Shown: positions 1 to 9,108, counted from the stretch's first letter. The stretch: DNA of 64,000 bases from Clostridiales bacterium (GCA_019424245.1 JAHYZV010000006.1:1-64000), one strand, 5' to 3'. A program made the numbers and translations. Notes: generated by a model from the letters alone, not told the origin.

Positions 1-32
1 TAAGTCTTATTTGTTACCGCTTACCGCGGCGA

Positions 33-110
33 CTTGTATATAATATCATCAGGTGTTCACATTGTCAACAACTTTTTTCAAAAAATTTCAAAAAAGTTCA
101 ATTTTTTTCA
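33..110 (-). promoter_or_regulatory. Strong rRNA-type promoter with A/T-rich upstream tract, firing leftwards
   Basis: On the minus strand a perfect -35 box TTGACA (plus 63-68) is followed after 17 bases by TATTAT (plus 40-45). Upstream, plus positions 70-110 carry phased runs of T and A that resemble an UP element. The initial transcript would begin near position 33 with AAGTCGCCGCGG-like sequence, a layout I associate with clostridial rRNA operon promoters. Transcription leaves the window, so the product is not visible. The boxes are seen directly; the rRNA assignment is inference. Confidence 0.55.
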
Positions 111-163
111 ATCATTGACTTTTAAGCGGGACTGACATGCCTGCGAAGCCGCTTGTTTACTGG

Positions 164-471
164 CTTTCTGCACATTTACACTGTAATCAGAAAGCAAAGA
201 CCTACTATTATATTCTTATATTCATTTTTAGTAGGTCAATTTTCTTGTCAACCAAGATTTCTTATATAGAAAAACCTACACAAACATCTAATACGACTTA
301 TTGCGTAGGTCAATTTCAAGTAATGTGTTGCTTCATTATATGAAATCTGAAGAAAAAGACCTACCAAAGTACAATACTTACATACTTTAGTAGGTCTCTG
401 CTCTGAAACCATAGCAATATTATAAGAAAAACACCCACTAATTCTGTTATCCGATAGCTTTTAGTAGGTGT
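164..471. repeat. Cluster of five small hairpins; four share CCTAC/GTAGG-type arms
   Basis: Inverted repeats lie at 164-195 (GCTTTCTG/CAGAAAGC), 199-237 (GACCTACTA/TAGTAGGTC), 274-310 (ACCTAC/GTAGGT), 357-397 (AGACCTAC/GTAGGTCT, with a second inner stem AAAGTA/TACTTT) and 431-471 (ACACC-ACTAA/TTAGT-GGTGT with one mismatch). The last four start 75, 83 and 74 bases apart and are 37-41 bases long, with loops of different sequence. Arms are kept while loops differ, as expected of a repeat or structured-RNA array. No convincing ORF covers them. Function unknown. Confidence 0.6.
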
Positions 472-503
472 TCGCCCCGTAACACACCCAGTAATGCCAC
501 ATA

Positions 504-563
504 ACACATCACCGTAGCACATCCTTTTAACGCATCCCTATAGCACATCCCCATCAGCACGTC
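504..563. repeat. Degenerate 13-nt direct repeat array
   Basis: Five copies of a RCACATC-like core start at 504, 517, 530, 543 and 557, giving a period of 13, 13, 13 and 14 bases, with spacers that usually end in TA. The copies are ACACATC, GCACATC, ACGCATC, GCACATC and GCACGTC. The array lies between the hairpin cluster and the terminator of the chemoreceptor-like gene. Function unknown; it may be a relic. Confidence 0.4.
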
Positions 564-578
564 TTCTCATTAATTAAA

Positions 579-598
579 GGAGGTCTTATACGACCTCC
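579..598 (-). terminator. Intrinsic terminator of the chemoreceptor-like gene
   Basis: GGAGGTC (579-585) pairs with GACCTCC (592-598) around a 6-base loop. On the minus strand it is followed by TTTAATTAAT, directly downstream of the gene that ends at 609. Confidence 0.6.
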
Positions 599-608
599 CT
601 GATTATGC

Positions 609-1247
609 CTATACCTTTAATGCATTCTTAGCTTCATCTGTTATCTCTCTCTGATAAGCTATCTCATTTTCAATATTTCTTGCAACCTCATTAGCAGTAT
701 ATGCTGCATCTATTACTTTCTTAAGCACATTTCCAACATCATCTGCTTTTTCCTTCTGCCTTGATGAATTATCATAAATATTCTTCATAGCTGTGACCGT
801 TTCATCAACCGAGGTCTGTACTTTAGTAATTGTGTCTGTTATCTCTTTAGACGACTTAGCTGACTGAGCAGCAAGATTTCTTACCTCACTGGCAACAACA
901 GCAAATCCCCTGCCATGTTCACCGGCTCTAGCGGCTTCTATTGATGCATTAAGTGAAAGTATATTGGTTCTGTTAGATATTGAACTAATAACAGCTGCAA
1001 ATTCTTCAATCTTCTTAGACAAAGCTTCAAGTTCTTTAATCTTAGCTGAAGACTCCTCCACAACTTTATTCATTGATTCTATCATTCCAAGAATCTCTTC
1101 TACACTTGACATGCTTTCCTTAACCAGATTAAGAGATGTATCTGACGAATTAATAACATCAAATGCATCTTTTTCAAGCTTTTCCTGTGAATCATCAAGT
1201 CCATTAAGAATATTGGTGAGATTATTCACCATTGCTTCGTTACTCAT
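609..1247 (-). CDS. Short soluble methyl-accepting chemotaxis-like signalling protein
   Basis: The protein has 212 residues and no signal peptide, transmembrane segment or HAMP domain. Nearly all of it is the long coiled coil of a chemoreceptor cytoplasmic domain. The conserved hairpin tip spans about residues 85-140 and contains RTNILSLNASIEAARAGEHG and GFAVVASEVRNLAAQS, the site that contacts CheW and CheA in this family. Canonical receptors exceed 500 residues, so this is a minimal cytosolic form or a domain that borrows its sensor. GGGGGA lies 7 bases before the ATG. It follows radA by 24 bases on the same strand, so the two may be cotranscribed. No che genes are nearby, so the signalling partner is unknown. 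Confidence 0.85.
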   Translation of the reverse strand: MSNEAMVNNLTNILNGLDDSQEKLEKDAFDVINSSDTSLNLVKESMSSVEEILGMIESMNKVVEESSAKIKELEALSKKIEEFAAVISSISNRTNILSLNASIEAARAGEHGRGFAVVASEVRNLAAQSAKSSKEITDTITKVQTSVDETVTAMKNIYDNSSRQKEKADDVGNVLKKVIDAAYTANEVARNIENEIAYQREITDEAKNALKV

Positions 1248-1271
1248 AAGTAATCCCCCATCCTGTGTATT

Positions 1272-2651
1272 TTATATCAGTTTAATTGCTTCCTGAACAT
1301 TATTAACACCAATTATTTCAATTTTATCATTCTTCTTTATGTTTTTCAAGCATACACCCGGCAATATACATGTTTTAAAACCAAGCTTAACAGCTTCATT
1401 AACTCTCTGTTGTGCCTGGCTTACAGCTCTCACCTCACCTGCAAGTCCAACTTCACCAAATATAACTGTCTTTTCGTCTATTGCCCTGTTCTTAAAGCTG
1501 CTCACAAGGGCCATCACAATTCCCAAATCAAGCGCTGGCTCACTTACTTTAATTCCACCTGCAACATTCACATAAGCATCACTGCCTGACATATGTATAC
1601 CTGCTCTCTTTTCAAGAACAGCCATAAGAAGATTAACCCTGTTATAGTCAGTACCTGCAGCAGTCCTTCTTGCCATTCCAAAATTAGAATCGCACACCAG
1701 TGCCTGAATCTCTACCATTATAGGGCGTGTTCCTTCCAAAAGGCACACAACAACTGAACCTGATGCATTCTCTGGTCTTCCATTAAGCATATATTCTGAT
1801 GGATTCTCAACTTCCGACAGACCGCTCTGCTGCATTTCAAATACACCAATTTCATTAGTTGAGCCAAATCTGTTTTTTACGCCTCTTAATATCCTGTATG
1901 AAGCATATCTGTCGCCTTCAAAGTAAAGCACCGTATCAACCATATGCTCAAGCATTCTTGGTCCGGCAACTGTTCCTTCCTTGGTAACATGTCCTACAAT
2001 GAATATAGTAATGTTCAGTCCCTTCGCAAGCTGCATAAGTATTGATGTTGTCTCTCTTACCTGAGAAACACTTCCAGGTGCTGCTGCCACATCTTCTTTA
2101 TACATAGTCTGTATCGAATCAATTATCACAATCTCAGGCTTATTTCTTGTAAGAATATCTTCTATGCTATCTAAGCTTGTCTCACATAATAACTTAAGTG
2201 TTCCACTGCATTGGCCAATTCTGTCTGCCCTTAGCTTTATCTGCTTAAGCGATTCTTCACCAGATATATAAAGTACATCTTTTCCTGCTGCTGACAGGTT
2301 GTAACACATCTGAAGCAGAAGTGTTGACTTTCCTATTCCAGGATCTCCTCCTACAAGCACTAAAGAACCCGAAACAATTCCTCCACCAAGCACTCTGTCA
2401 AGCTCAGCTATACCTGTGGATGTTCTGTCATTTTCTTCAAAGCTTACACTATTTATCTCTACAGGAACAGGTGCTGATGATGCCGCTGCCCTCTGGCTTG
2501 TGCCTGCTATTCCTTTGGCTGACTTAGGTTTACTTACTGGTTCTTCTACAAATGTGTTCCATTCCTTACATGCCGGACACTGCCCGAACCATTTAGCAGA
2601 CTCATATCCACATTCTTTACAAAAAAAAGCTGTATTCTTTGCCTTTGCCAT
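1272..2651 (-). CDS. radA: DNA repair and recombination ATPase RadA (Sms)
   Basis: RadA is a RecA-like ATPase that promotes branch migration during recombinational repair. The 459 residues show the N-terminal zinc finger (CKEC and CPAC), Walker A GDPGIGKST, the RadA signature KNRFG followed by STNEIG, and a C-terminal Lon-like domain. The start at 2651 is preceded by AGGGGGATAT; an upstream in-frame start would run into the terminator hairpin. It lies beyond clpC, recalling the Bacillus order ctsR-mcsA-mcsB-clpC-radA, but here one small gene and two terminators intervene, so it is probably a separate transcript. Confidence 0.97.
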   Translation of the reverse strand: MAKAKNTAFFCKECGYESAKWFGQCPACKEWNTFVEEPVSKPKSAKGIAGTSQRAAASSAPVPVEINSVSFEENDRTSTGIAELDRVLGGGIVSGSLVLVGGDPGIGKSTLLLQMCYNLSAAGKDVLYISGEESLKQIKLRADRIGQCSGTLKLLCETSLDSIEDILTRNKPEIVIIDSIQTMYKEDVAAAPGSVSQVRETTSILMQLAKGLNITIFIVGHVTKEGTVAGPRMLEHMVDTVLYFEGDRYASYRILRGVKNRFGSTNEIGVFEMQQSGLSEVENPSEYMLNGRPENASGSVVVCLLEGTRPIMVEIQALVCDSNFGMARRTAAGTDYNRVNLLMAVLEKRAGIHMSGSDAYVNVAGGIKVSEPALDLGIVMALVSSFKNRAIDEKTVIFGEVGLAGEVRAVSQAQQRVNEAVKLGFKTCILPGVCLKNIKKNDKIEIIGVNNVQEAIKLI

Positions 2652-2667
2652 ATATCCCCCTAAAAAA

Positions 2668-2698
2668 GGCTGCCACAACATATAAATGTGTAGCAGCC
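2668..2698 (-). terminator. Intrinsic terminator upstream of radA
   Basis: GGCTGC and GCAGCC pair with an inner ACA/TGT stem. On the minus strand a run of six T follows, just before the radA ribosome-binding site. It ends the transcript of the small gene at 2728-3141. Confidence 0.75.
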
Positions 2699-2727
2699 CT
2701 GTAAAATCAAAATACTTTTAATTATAA

Positions 2728-3141
2728 TCAAGCCTTCTTAATATCCACTTTAACAGGCTTCTCACCATCAAATTCAACTGAAAGAACAAGCTTACCACCC
2801 ATATTAGTAGCCATTGTTCCTGCATCTTTATCGTTAATTCTGATATCATATGATGTACCTTCTTCAAGGCCTAATGTAATCTGTGCATCCTCATCACCTT
2901 CTACCATAAATGATACACTTGTATCTGTTGCCTTAAAATCATTAACTGCTGTACCCGGAACAGATTCATATACAAAAGAGCCGTTCTTCTCCAGCTTTGT
3001 GATTTCGTTAAATGTCTTAACCTTGTATGTATCTCCACAATGTTCGAAATCTGGCAGCTTTGACTTGGTATCCAACTTATAATTACCAAAACTAATTGCT
3101 CCATCCGCTTCTGAACGAATCAATTCATTTACTACTGGCAT
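2728..3141 (-). CDS. Small beta-rich protein of unknown function (annotated elsewhere as endosialidase-like)
   Basis: The 137-residue protein is acidic, soluble and lacks a signal peptide. It begins MPVVNELIRSEADGAISFGN and ends in a lysine-rich strand (PVKVDIKKA). I recognise it as a widely conserved Lachnospiraceae hypothetical that databases sometimes call endosialidase. I see no catalytic motif of a sialidase, so that label should not be read as a function. GGAGG lies 7 bases before the ATG. It stands alone between two hairpins. Confidence 0.75.
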   Translation of the reverse strand: MPVVNELIRSEADGAISFGNYKLDTKSKLPDFEHCGDTYKVKTFNEITKLEKNGSFVYESVPGTAVNDFKATDTSVSFMVEGDEDAQITLGLEEGTSYDIRINDKDAGTMATNMGGKLVLSVEFDGEKPVKVDIKKA

Positions 3142-3188
3142 ATTATTATCCTCCTATATGTTACGATATGTATGTACTGATTATACAA

Positions 3189-3230
3189 TAAACTGACAAA
3201 AAGCGCCAGCAATTTGTCAGTTGTTTATTG
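3189..3230 (-). terminator. Terminator-like hairpin after clpC
   Basis: AACTGACAAA pairs with TTTGTCAGTT around a short GC-rich loop. It lies just downstream of the clpC region's flank and upstream of the next minus-strand gene. The following T tract is weak, so it may be only a partial terminator. Confidence 0.4.
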
Positions 3231-3243
3231 TTTATTTATTAAT

Positions 3244-5706
3244 TTATTTGTTCATTCCTCTCTTGAGGGTAAAGTTCAGTTTATTTTCCTTTACAGTTAT
3301 CTTTACTTTATTGCCAGCGTGAACTTTTCCCATAAGAATCCGCTCTGCAAGAACATCTTCAACCTCATTCTGGATTGTACGGCGTAATGGTCTTGCACCA
3401 TATTTAGAATCATAACCCTTATCAACAAGCCACTGTCTAGCTGCATCATCAAGCTCTATTGATAATTTCATCTGTTCCATAATACGCTTATTGACATTGG
3501 CAATCATTATATCGACAATCTGTGCTATCTGCTCTTTTCCAAGAACATGGAATACAACTATATCATCTATTCGGTTAATGAATTCTGGCTTGAATATTCT
3601 CTTAACCTCGTCCATAACCTTGCCCTTCATCTCCTCATGATTCTGCTGCTCAGTCATTCCTGACGAGAATCCCAGTGATTTAGGTGATACAATATTTTCA
3701 GCTCCAGCATTGCTAGTCATTATAATTATAGTATTCTTGAAATCTATAACCCTGCCTGTTGAATCAGTGATATGCCCGTCGTCAAGCACCTGTAAAAGTA
3801 CATTAAATACATCCGGGTGGGCTTTCTCAACTTCATCAAAAAGAATTACAGAGTATGGATTTCTTCTTACTTTCTCACTAAGCTGTCCTCCCTCATCATA
3901 TCCTACATATCCTGGAGGTGAACCTATAAGCTTTGACACTGTATGCTTCTCCATAAATTCTGACATATCTACTCTTATAAGAGAATTCTCTGTACCAAAC
4001 ATTGCATCTGCCAGTGCCTTTGAAAGTTCTGTTTTTCCAACACCTGTAGGTCCTAAGAAAAGGAATGAGCCAATTGGTCTGTCAGGATCTTTAAGTCCCA
4101 CTCTTCCTCTTCGTATTGCCTTAGCAACAGCTGCAACAGCCTCGTCCTGTCCTATAACCCTGTTGTGTAAAGTTTCTTCCAGTTTCATAAGACGCTCAGA
4201 CTCTGCCTGTGCAATTCTCTGTACAGGAATCTTTGTCCATGTCGATACAACAGAAGCAATCTCATCTTCATCGACAATAAGATTATTCTTATTGATACTA
4301 TCCTGCCACTGCTTTGTCATCTTTTCAAGCTGTTCTTTTTTCTTTAACTGTTTCTTCTTAATTTCACCAGCCTGCTCATAAGCTTCTGACTTTATTGCTT
4401 CTTCCTTATCCTTGGTAAGCTGTTCTATCTGTGCCTCTAATGTCTTAATCTCATCAGGCATTACATATGCATCAAGCCTTGTCTTAGAAGATGCTTCATC
4501 AATAAGATCAATAGCCTTATCAGGAAGGAATCTGTCATTGATATATCTCTTAGATAACTTAACAGCTGCAACTACTGCCTCATCTGTAATTGTAACATGA
4601 TGATGCTCTTCATACCTGCCCTTAAGGCCTCTTAATATCTGAATTGCCTCTTCTGCCGTAGGTTCTTCAACCTTAACAGGCTGGAATCTTCTCTCAAGAG
4701 CAGCATCCTTCTCAATATGTTTTCTATACTCCTCAAGAGTTGTAGCACCAATAAGCTGGATTTCTCCTCTTGCAAGAGATGGTTTTAATATATTAGATGC
4801 ATCTATTGCTCCCTCTGCTCCTCCAGCACCTATTATTGTGTGAATCTCATCCAGAAAAAGTAATACATTTCCAGCATTTTTAACCTCTGCTATTACCTTC
4901 TTGATTCTTTCCTCAAATTCACCCCTGTACTTAGAACCGGCAACCATACCCGACAAATCTAATGTCAGAAGACGCTTGTCCTTAATTGTCTCAGGCACAT
5001 TTCCTTCAACTATTCTGGCTGCAAGTCCTTCTGCTATGGCAGTCTTACCAACTCCCGGTTCACCTATAAGGCAAGGATTATTCTTAGTTCTTCTGCTCAA
5101 TATCTGAATAACCCTCTGAATCTCTTCTTCCCTGCCAATAACAGGGTCCAATCTGCCTTCTCTTGCCATCTGTGTAAGATCCCTGCTGTACTGGTCGAGA
5201 GTTGCTGTGCTTTTTTTATCATTTCCTCTAGGTCTTCCATTCTGGAAATCTTCTTTAACCCTGCCGGCATCTTCTCCCATAGCCATAAGAAGATCAACAT
5301 ACATCTTCTTGACAGGAACCCCTATAGTATTAAGAAGCCTTGAAGCTACGCTGTCTGTTTCTTTTATTATTGCTATTAAAATGTGTTCTGTTCCTATAAG
5401 CTCTGACTTAAATCTTGCCGCCTCTCTTGCTGCATTATCGAGTATATGTCTAACCCTTGGAGTATATCCTGATGGTTCTTTGACATTAACTACACTATCT
5501 GGTGCTATAAGCTGGCACACAAGATTAATTATCTTCTCATCCGTAATATCATTGCTAAGAAGAACTGAAGATGCAAGTCCGCCCTCCGCTTTGATAAGTC
5601 CTATAAGAAGATGCTCTGAACCTATATAACCATGACCTAACATAGCCGCTGTATCTGCCGCATAATTAAGTGCCTCCTGCGCTTTGCTGGTAAATCTGCT
5701 CTGCAT
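3244..5706 (-). CDS. clpC: AAA+ unfoldase ClpC of the Clp protease
   Basis: ClpC unfolds substrates and feeds them to ClpP; in Firmicutes it degrades arginine-phosphorylated proteins marked by McsB. The 820 residues carry the Clp-N repeat domain (about 1-150), a first AAA domain with Walker A GEPGVGKT, a UVR-containing middle domain (about 420-470) and a second AAA domain with GPTGVGKT and sensor motifs, followed by the C-terminal D2 cap (GARPLRRTIQ). Length fits ClpC rather than ClpB or ClpE. It is 39 bases downstream of mcsB and probably in the same operon. Confidence 0.97.
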   Translation of the reverse strand: MQSRFTSKAQEALNYAADTAAMLGHGYIGSEHLLIGLIKAEGGLASSVLLSNDITDEKIINLVCQLIAPDSVVNVKEPSGYTPRVRHILDNAAREAARFKSELIGTEHILIAIIKETDSVASRLLNTIGVPVKKMYVDLLMAMGEDAGRVKEDFQNGRPRGNDKKSTATLDQYSRDLTQMAREGRLDPVIGREEEIQRVIQILSRRTKNNPCLIGEPGVGKTAIAEGLAARIVEGNVPETIKDKRLLTLDLSGMVAGSKYRGEFEERIKKVIAEVKNAGNVLLFLDEIHTIIGAGGAEGAIDASNILKPSLARGEIQLIGATTLEEYRKHIEKDAALERRFQPVKVEEPTAEEAIQILRGLKGRYEEHHHVTITDEAVVAAVKLSKRYINDRFLPDKAIDLIDEASSKTRLDAYVMPDEIKTLEAQIEQLTKDKEEAIKSEAYEQAGEIKKKQLKKKEQLEKMTKQWQDSINKNNLIVDEDEIASVVSTWTKIPVQRIAQAESERLMKLEETLHNRVIGQDEAVAAVAKAIRRGRVGLKDPDRPIGSFLFLGPTGVGKTELSKALADAMFGTENSLIRVDMSEFMEKHTVSKLIGSPPGYVGYDEGGQLSEKVRRNPYSVILFDEVEKAHPDVFNVLLQVLDDGHITDSTGRVIDFKNTIIIMTSNAGAENIVSPKSLGFSSGMTEQQNHEEMKGKVMDEVKRIFKPEFINRIDDIVVFHVLGKEQIAQIVDIMIANVNKRIMEQMKLSIELDDAARQWLVDKGYDSKYGARPLRRTIQNEVEDVLAERILMGKVHAGNKVKITVKENKLNFTLKRGMNK

Positions 5707-5745
5707 ATCTATAACCCTTTCTATGATTAATTTCGTAAATATCTG

Positions 5746-6777
5746 TTAATGTATTGTTGGAAGATGTTCTCTTATAAAATCAGCTCGTGACACTTCCAGT
5801 TCCTCTTCATTCATATCCTTGTTAGAAATCATAAGAAGATTTGCCGGATGAATTCCAATCATAAGCTGATATATATTACTCTCATCAAATCCGTCAGCCT
5901 TAATAAGCCCTGATGCAAGTCCGAATCTTATCTGGGAAAGCAGCAGTTCTCCATCATTAAGTGTAACCTTTCTGGCATATTTTAACACACCATATGACCT
6001 GTACACCATATCAAGTGCTGTCATTTTTCTTTTTGTAATATACTGCTTCCTGTAATTTCTTTCCTGTGCAATAATCTGTTCTGCTATATTATCCAGATTG
6101 TCAATTATATCTTTCTCACTCTTTCCAAGTGTTACCAGATTAGTAAGCTGGTATATATCACCTAAAGCTCTGTTATTGTCGCCCTCCATTGCTTTTAGCA
6201 CAAGTCCGAATCTTCCAACCTCAGGAATCAGCCCTGATATTTTATCATTTCCTGCAAGTGCTGGCAAATGTAGCATATAACTTGCTCTCATTCCTGTACC
6301 TGCATTAGATGGAAGGGTTGTAAGATAGCCAAACTTCTGATCATACGAATAGTCAAGTACATCTCCGATAACATCATCCATCTTATCAGCCAGTGTATAC
6401 GCTTTCTGCATATTCATTCCGGCAGCAAATGCCTGTATTCTTATATGATCCTCTTCATTAATCATTATTGACACATCTTCATCAGGTGCAACAAATCCTG
6501 CTGCGTAATCCTGCTTTTCAAGATACGGACTTATAACATGTCTCTCCCTCATGCCCATCTTCTGATAAGCATCAAGATAGTCAAAATTATATGAATTATA
6601 ACCGCTTATTGGCGATATTGTCTTTAACTGGTCAGTAACATTTTTAACCAGCTTTTTAGCATCTGTGTCTGACATCTTATAAGAAAAATTATATCCATTA
6701 ATATTACGGGCAAGCCTTACTCTGCTTGATATAACAACATCAGAGTTATTGCCGCCCTCTTCAAACCATCTAAGCAT
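5746..6777 (-). CDS. mcsB: Protein-arginine kinase McsB
   Basis: McsB phosphorylates arginine residues and so tags proteins for ClpCP. The 343 residues follow the phosphagen-kinase fold: the N-terminal SSRVRLARN stretch, the LTTLPSNAGTGMRAS phosphate-binding segment and the C-terminal helical part. The start at 6777 has GGGAGGCGG 6-10 bases upstream and overlaps the mcsA stop (ATGCTTAG), implying translational coupling. McsB normally needs McsA as activator, which is supplied by the overlapping gene. Confidence 0.96.
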   Translation of the reverse strand: MLRWFEEGGNNSDVVISSRVRLARNINGYNFSYKMSDTDAKKLVKNVTDQLKTISPISGYNSYNFDYLDAYQKMGMRERHVISPYLEKQDYAAGFVAPDEDVSIMINEEDHIRIQAFAAGMNMQKAYTLADKMDDVIGDVLDYSYDQKFGYLTTLPSNAGTGMRASYMLHLPALAGNDKISGLIPEVGRFGLVLKAMEGDNNRALGDIYQLTNLVTLGKSEKDIIDNLDNIAEQIIAQERNYRKQYITKRKMTALDMVYRSYGVLKYARKVTLNDGELLLSQIRFGLASGLIKADGFDESNIYQLMIGIHPANLLMISNKDMNEEELEVSRADFIREHLPTIH

Positions 6778-7369
6778 CGTGACCGCCTCCCTGTGTTGAA
6801 TCATCCGTATTATCCATTTTCTTTAACTGGTGAATCATGTCCCTTAATCTGGCTGCCTCTTCATAATTCTCTATCTCAACAGCCTCTCTTAACTTTATCC
6901 CCAGTTTCCTGATACGGCTTTCATAATCATCATTTTCATCCTGCATGACTGGCAGAGTATCTGTCTCATTATTTTCATCAGACAGCCCTGAGTATTTCTT
7001 ATATATCTTTCCCCTATGAACTGAATCTCCATGCAGTCTTTTCATATTATCCTCAATAAGAGGTCCGAATACCCCATAGCACTCAGCACAACCAAATTTA
7101 CCAACCATAGTAAATTCATCAAATGTCATTCCACAGCCTGGGCATCTGATATGCATCATAGGTCCGTCTTCCACCTGGGCTGAATTACCAGCCAGCAGCC
7201 CCGTCAGAAGCCTTACAAATGGAAACTCCGCATCTGAACTGTCTGACATTCCTGCAAAATTAAGCCTTCTTGCACAATCCATGCATATATGGTGTTCCTT
7301 CTTAACTCCGTTAATTATTTCTGTATAATGAATTGAAGCTTCATTCTGATGACAATTCTCACAAAGCAT
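6770..7369 (-). CDS. mcsA: McsA, zinc-finger activator of McsB
   Basis: The protein has 199 residues. Zinc-binding pairs CENC, CMDC, CPGC and CAEC occupy the first 110 residues, and a UVR domain (IKLREAVEIENYEEAARLRD) lies near 150-180. McsA binds and activates McsB and can act as a metal or redox sensor. The usual first gene of this operon, the repressor ctsR, is absent: upstream lies a flippase gene ending only 35 bases away. Confidence 0.93.
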   Translation of the reverse strand: MLCENCHQNEASIHYTEIINGVKKEHHICMDCARRLNFAGMSDSSDAEFPFVRLLTGLLAGNSAQVEDGPMMHIRCPGCGMTFDEFTMVGKFGCAECYGVFGPLIEDNMKRLHGDSVHRGKIYKKYSGLSDENNETDTLPVMQDENDDYESRIRKLGIKLREAVEIENYEEAARLRDMIHQLKKMDNTDDSTQGGGHDA

Positions 7370-7404
7370 ATTATTCCTTTCCAGTCAGGAATCACATTCC
7401 TGCT

Positions 7405-8976
7405 TTATTCAAATACTCTCATCTTAGTTAAAGCATAGTAAGGGCCAAAATATGTTATTAATGCAACCATAAAGGCTATTACCAGTGCCAGAACATTAGA
7501 TGATGTAAGTGTATACATTCCCTTATATGAAAGCCATGTGAACACGCCCATTATAAGTGCCGATATACCTGGTTTTGCAAATACACTTATATACGGCATC
7601 GTATAATCAATCTCCTGATATAAGGTTCTTAGATTAAGTATAAATATTAATATTGGAAATGTTGCATTACCTATAACCACTGCATATATTCCTAGTGCCG
7701 AGAACTTAAGAAGCACGAATACCAGCACAATATGAACAGCAAGTGATATAGATGAATGAATCATTGGTACATTTACACGGTCAATTCCCTGCAGTGCTGT
7801 ACTTGTAACTGTAGAGAGTGTATAGAATACTACCGCAATCGCACCTATTTTTAACATCATTCCACCCTGAGCGCTGTTATAGCGGGAAAATAACAGCTTT
7901 ATTATAGGCTGACCTATAACAAACAGCCCTACAAATGATGGAACAGCAATAAACATGTTAGTCTTTAATGTCTTAGTAATCTTATCATATATAGAATCAT
8001 AATCCCTGTCTGTAAATGATGCAACAACGCTAGGCAGCATCGAAGCAGACATTGCAGATGCAACCCCCTGTGGAATTCCTATAAGCAGGCTGTAGCTTGA
8101 ACTGAAATTACCAAGATCCATAGATATGCTCTTAGTAATATCTCTTCCAACCATTATATTGCTAAACATTACATCGTCTATCAAAGCACTTATCTGATAA
8201 AATGTCTGTCCAAGTATAATTGGTATCATTGTATATATGATTATCTTACAAATCTGCCCTGTGCTCTGGTTCTCTGTATGTCTGTCTTTTCTTTTTAGTC
8301 TGTTAAATGTCGGTGTATATACCGCATACAAAAATCCCATGAATAAAACAGCTGTAAGTGCTCCCATCGCAGTACCAAGCGTACTTCCTGCCGCACCATA
8401 TGCTGCCACATCAGGTGATGAAGCAAATGCTTTCATCATTCCATATCCTGCTGCAATACTAACAATCGCATTAACAATCTGCTCTAGTATCTGCGATACG
8501 GCAGTTGGAATCATTGTACTCTGTCCCTGAAAGAAGCCTCTTATAACCCCAAGAATTGCAACAAGGAATATTGTTGGTGCAAGAATCCTTAATGGAACCG
8601 CAAGTCCCGGAAGTCCTCCTCCATATATAACATTCTCTATAAATGAAGCGCCAAAAAATACAAGAAGTGCTGCAATTCCTCCTGTACACACTGCAACCAT
8701 TAAAGAACATCTTAATACCTTAGCTGCACTTTTATATCTTCTCTTTGTAAATCTTGCTGACACAAGCTTTGATACAGCCATTGGCAGTCCGTACGAAGAC
8801 AACACAAGCATTATATTATATATGTTGAAAGCAGCTCCATATATACCATTGCCTTCACTTCCTATAATGTTAACTACAGGAATTCTGTAAAGCATGCCTA
8901 TTATCCTGACAAGAATACCTGCAATTGCAAGAATACTTCCATGAACTATAAAATTACGTTTATTAGACTCCGACAT
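7405..8976 (-). CDS. MATE-like polysaccharide/lipid flippase (SpoVB/MurJ superfamily)
   Basis: The protein has about 523 residues and 12-14 predicted transmembrane helices, with the N-terminal motif GSEGNGIYGAAFNIY typical of the SpoVB and polysaccharide-export branch. These proteins flip lipid-linked glycans such as lipid II across the cytoplasmic membrane. I choose the start at 8976 (TTGGAG, 6 bases spacer) over an upstream in-frame ATG. SpoVB, YtgP and MurJ-like paralogues cannot be told apart here without alignment. Confidence 0.85.
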   Translation of the reverse strand: MSESNKRNFIVHGSILAIAGILVRIIGMLYRIPVVNIIGSEGNGIYGAAFNIYNIMLVLSSYGLPMAVSKLVSARFTKRRYKSAAKVLRCSLMVAVCTGGIAALLVFFGASFIENVIYGGGLPGLAVPLRILAPTIFLVAILGVIRGFFQGQSTMIPTAVSQILEQIVNAIVSIAAGYGMMKAFASSPDVAAYGAAGSTLGTAMGALTAVLFMGFLYAVYTPTFNRLKRKDRHTENQSTGQICKIIIYTMIPIILGQTFYQISALIDDVMFSNIMVGRDITKSISMDLGNFSSSYSLLIGIPQGVASAMSASMLPSVVASFTDRDYDSIYDKITKTLKTNMFIAVPSFVGLFVIGQPIIKLLFSRYNSAQGGMMLKIGAIAVVFYTLSTVTSTALQGIDRVNVPMIHSSISLAVHIVLVFVLLKFSALGIYAVVIGNATFPILIFILNLRTLYQEIDYTMPYISVFAKPGISALIMGVFTWLSYKGMYTLTSSNVLALVIAFMVALITYFGPYYALTKMRVFE

Positions 8977-9063
8977 ATTCATCTCCAAATCTTATGTAAT
9001 AATTGTTTTCGAATTAGATTTTACATCTTATATACAATAAAATCCATAAATTTTTTGTTAAAA

Positions 9064-9097
9064 AAGCCGTTCCAACCACATACGATTAGAACGGCTT
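9064..9097 (-). terminator. Intrinsic terminator of the 9-12.5 kb surface gene group
   Basis: AAGCCGTTC pairs with GAACGGCTT. On the minus strand six T follow. It lies immediately after the gene ending at 9109. Confidence 0.8.
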
Positions 9098-9108
9098 ATA
9101 TTTTTATA

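Noticed and set aside
164..471. CRISPR array
   Set aside because: Repeats are inverted within each unit, arms are only 6-11 bases, loops differ, and there are no cas genes.
3710..4381. 223-residue plus-strand ORF inside clpC
   Set aside because: It is the antisense of a highly conserved ClpC AAA domain, with low-complexity Ser/Leu composition and no ribosome site.
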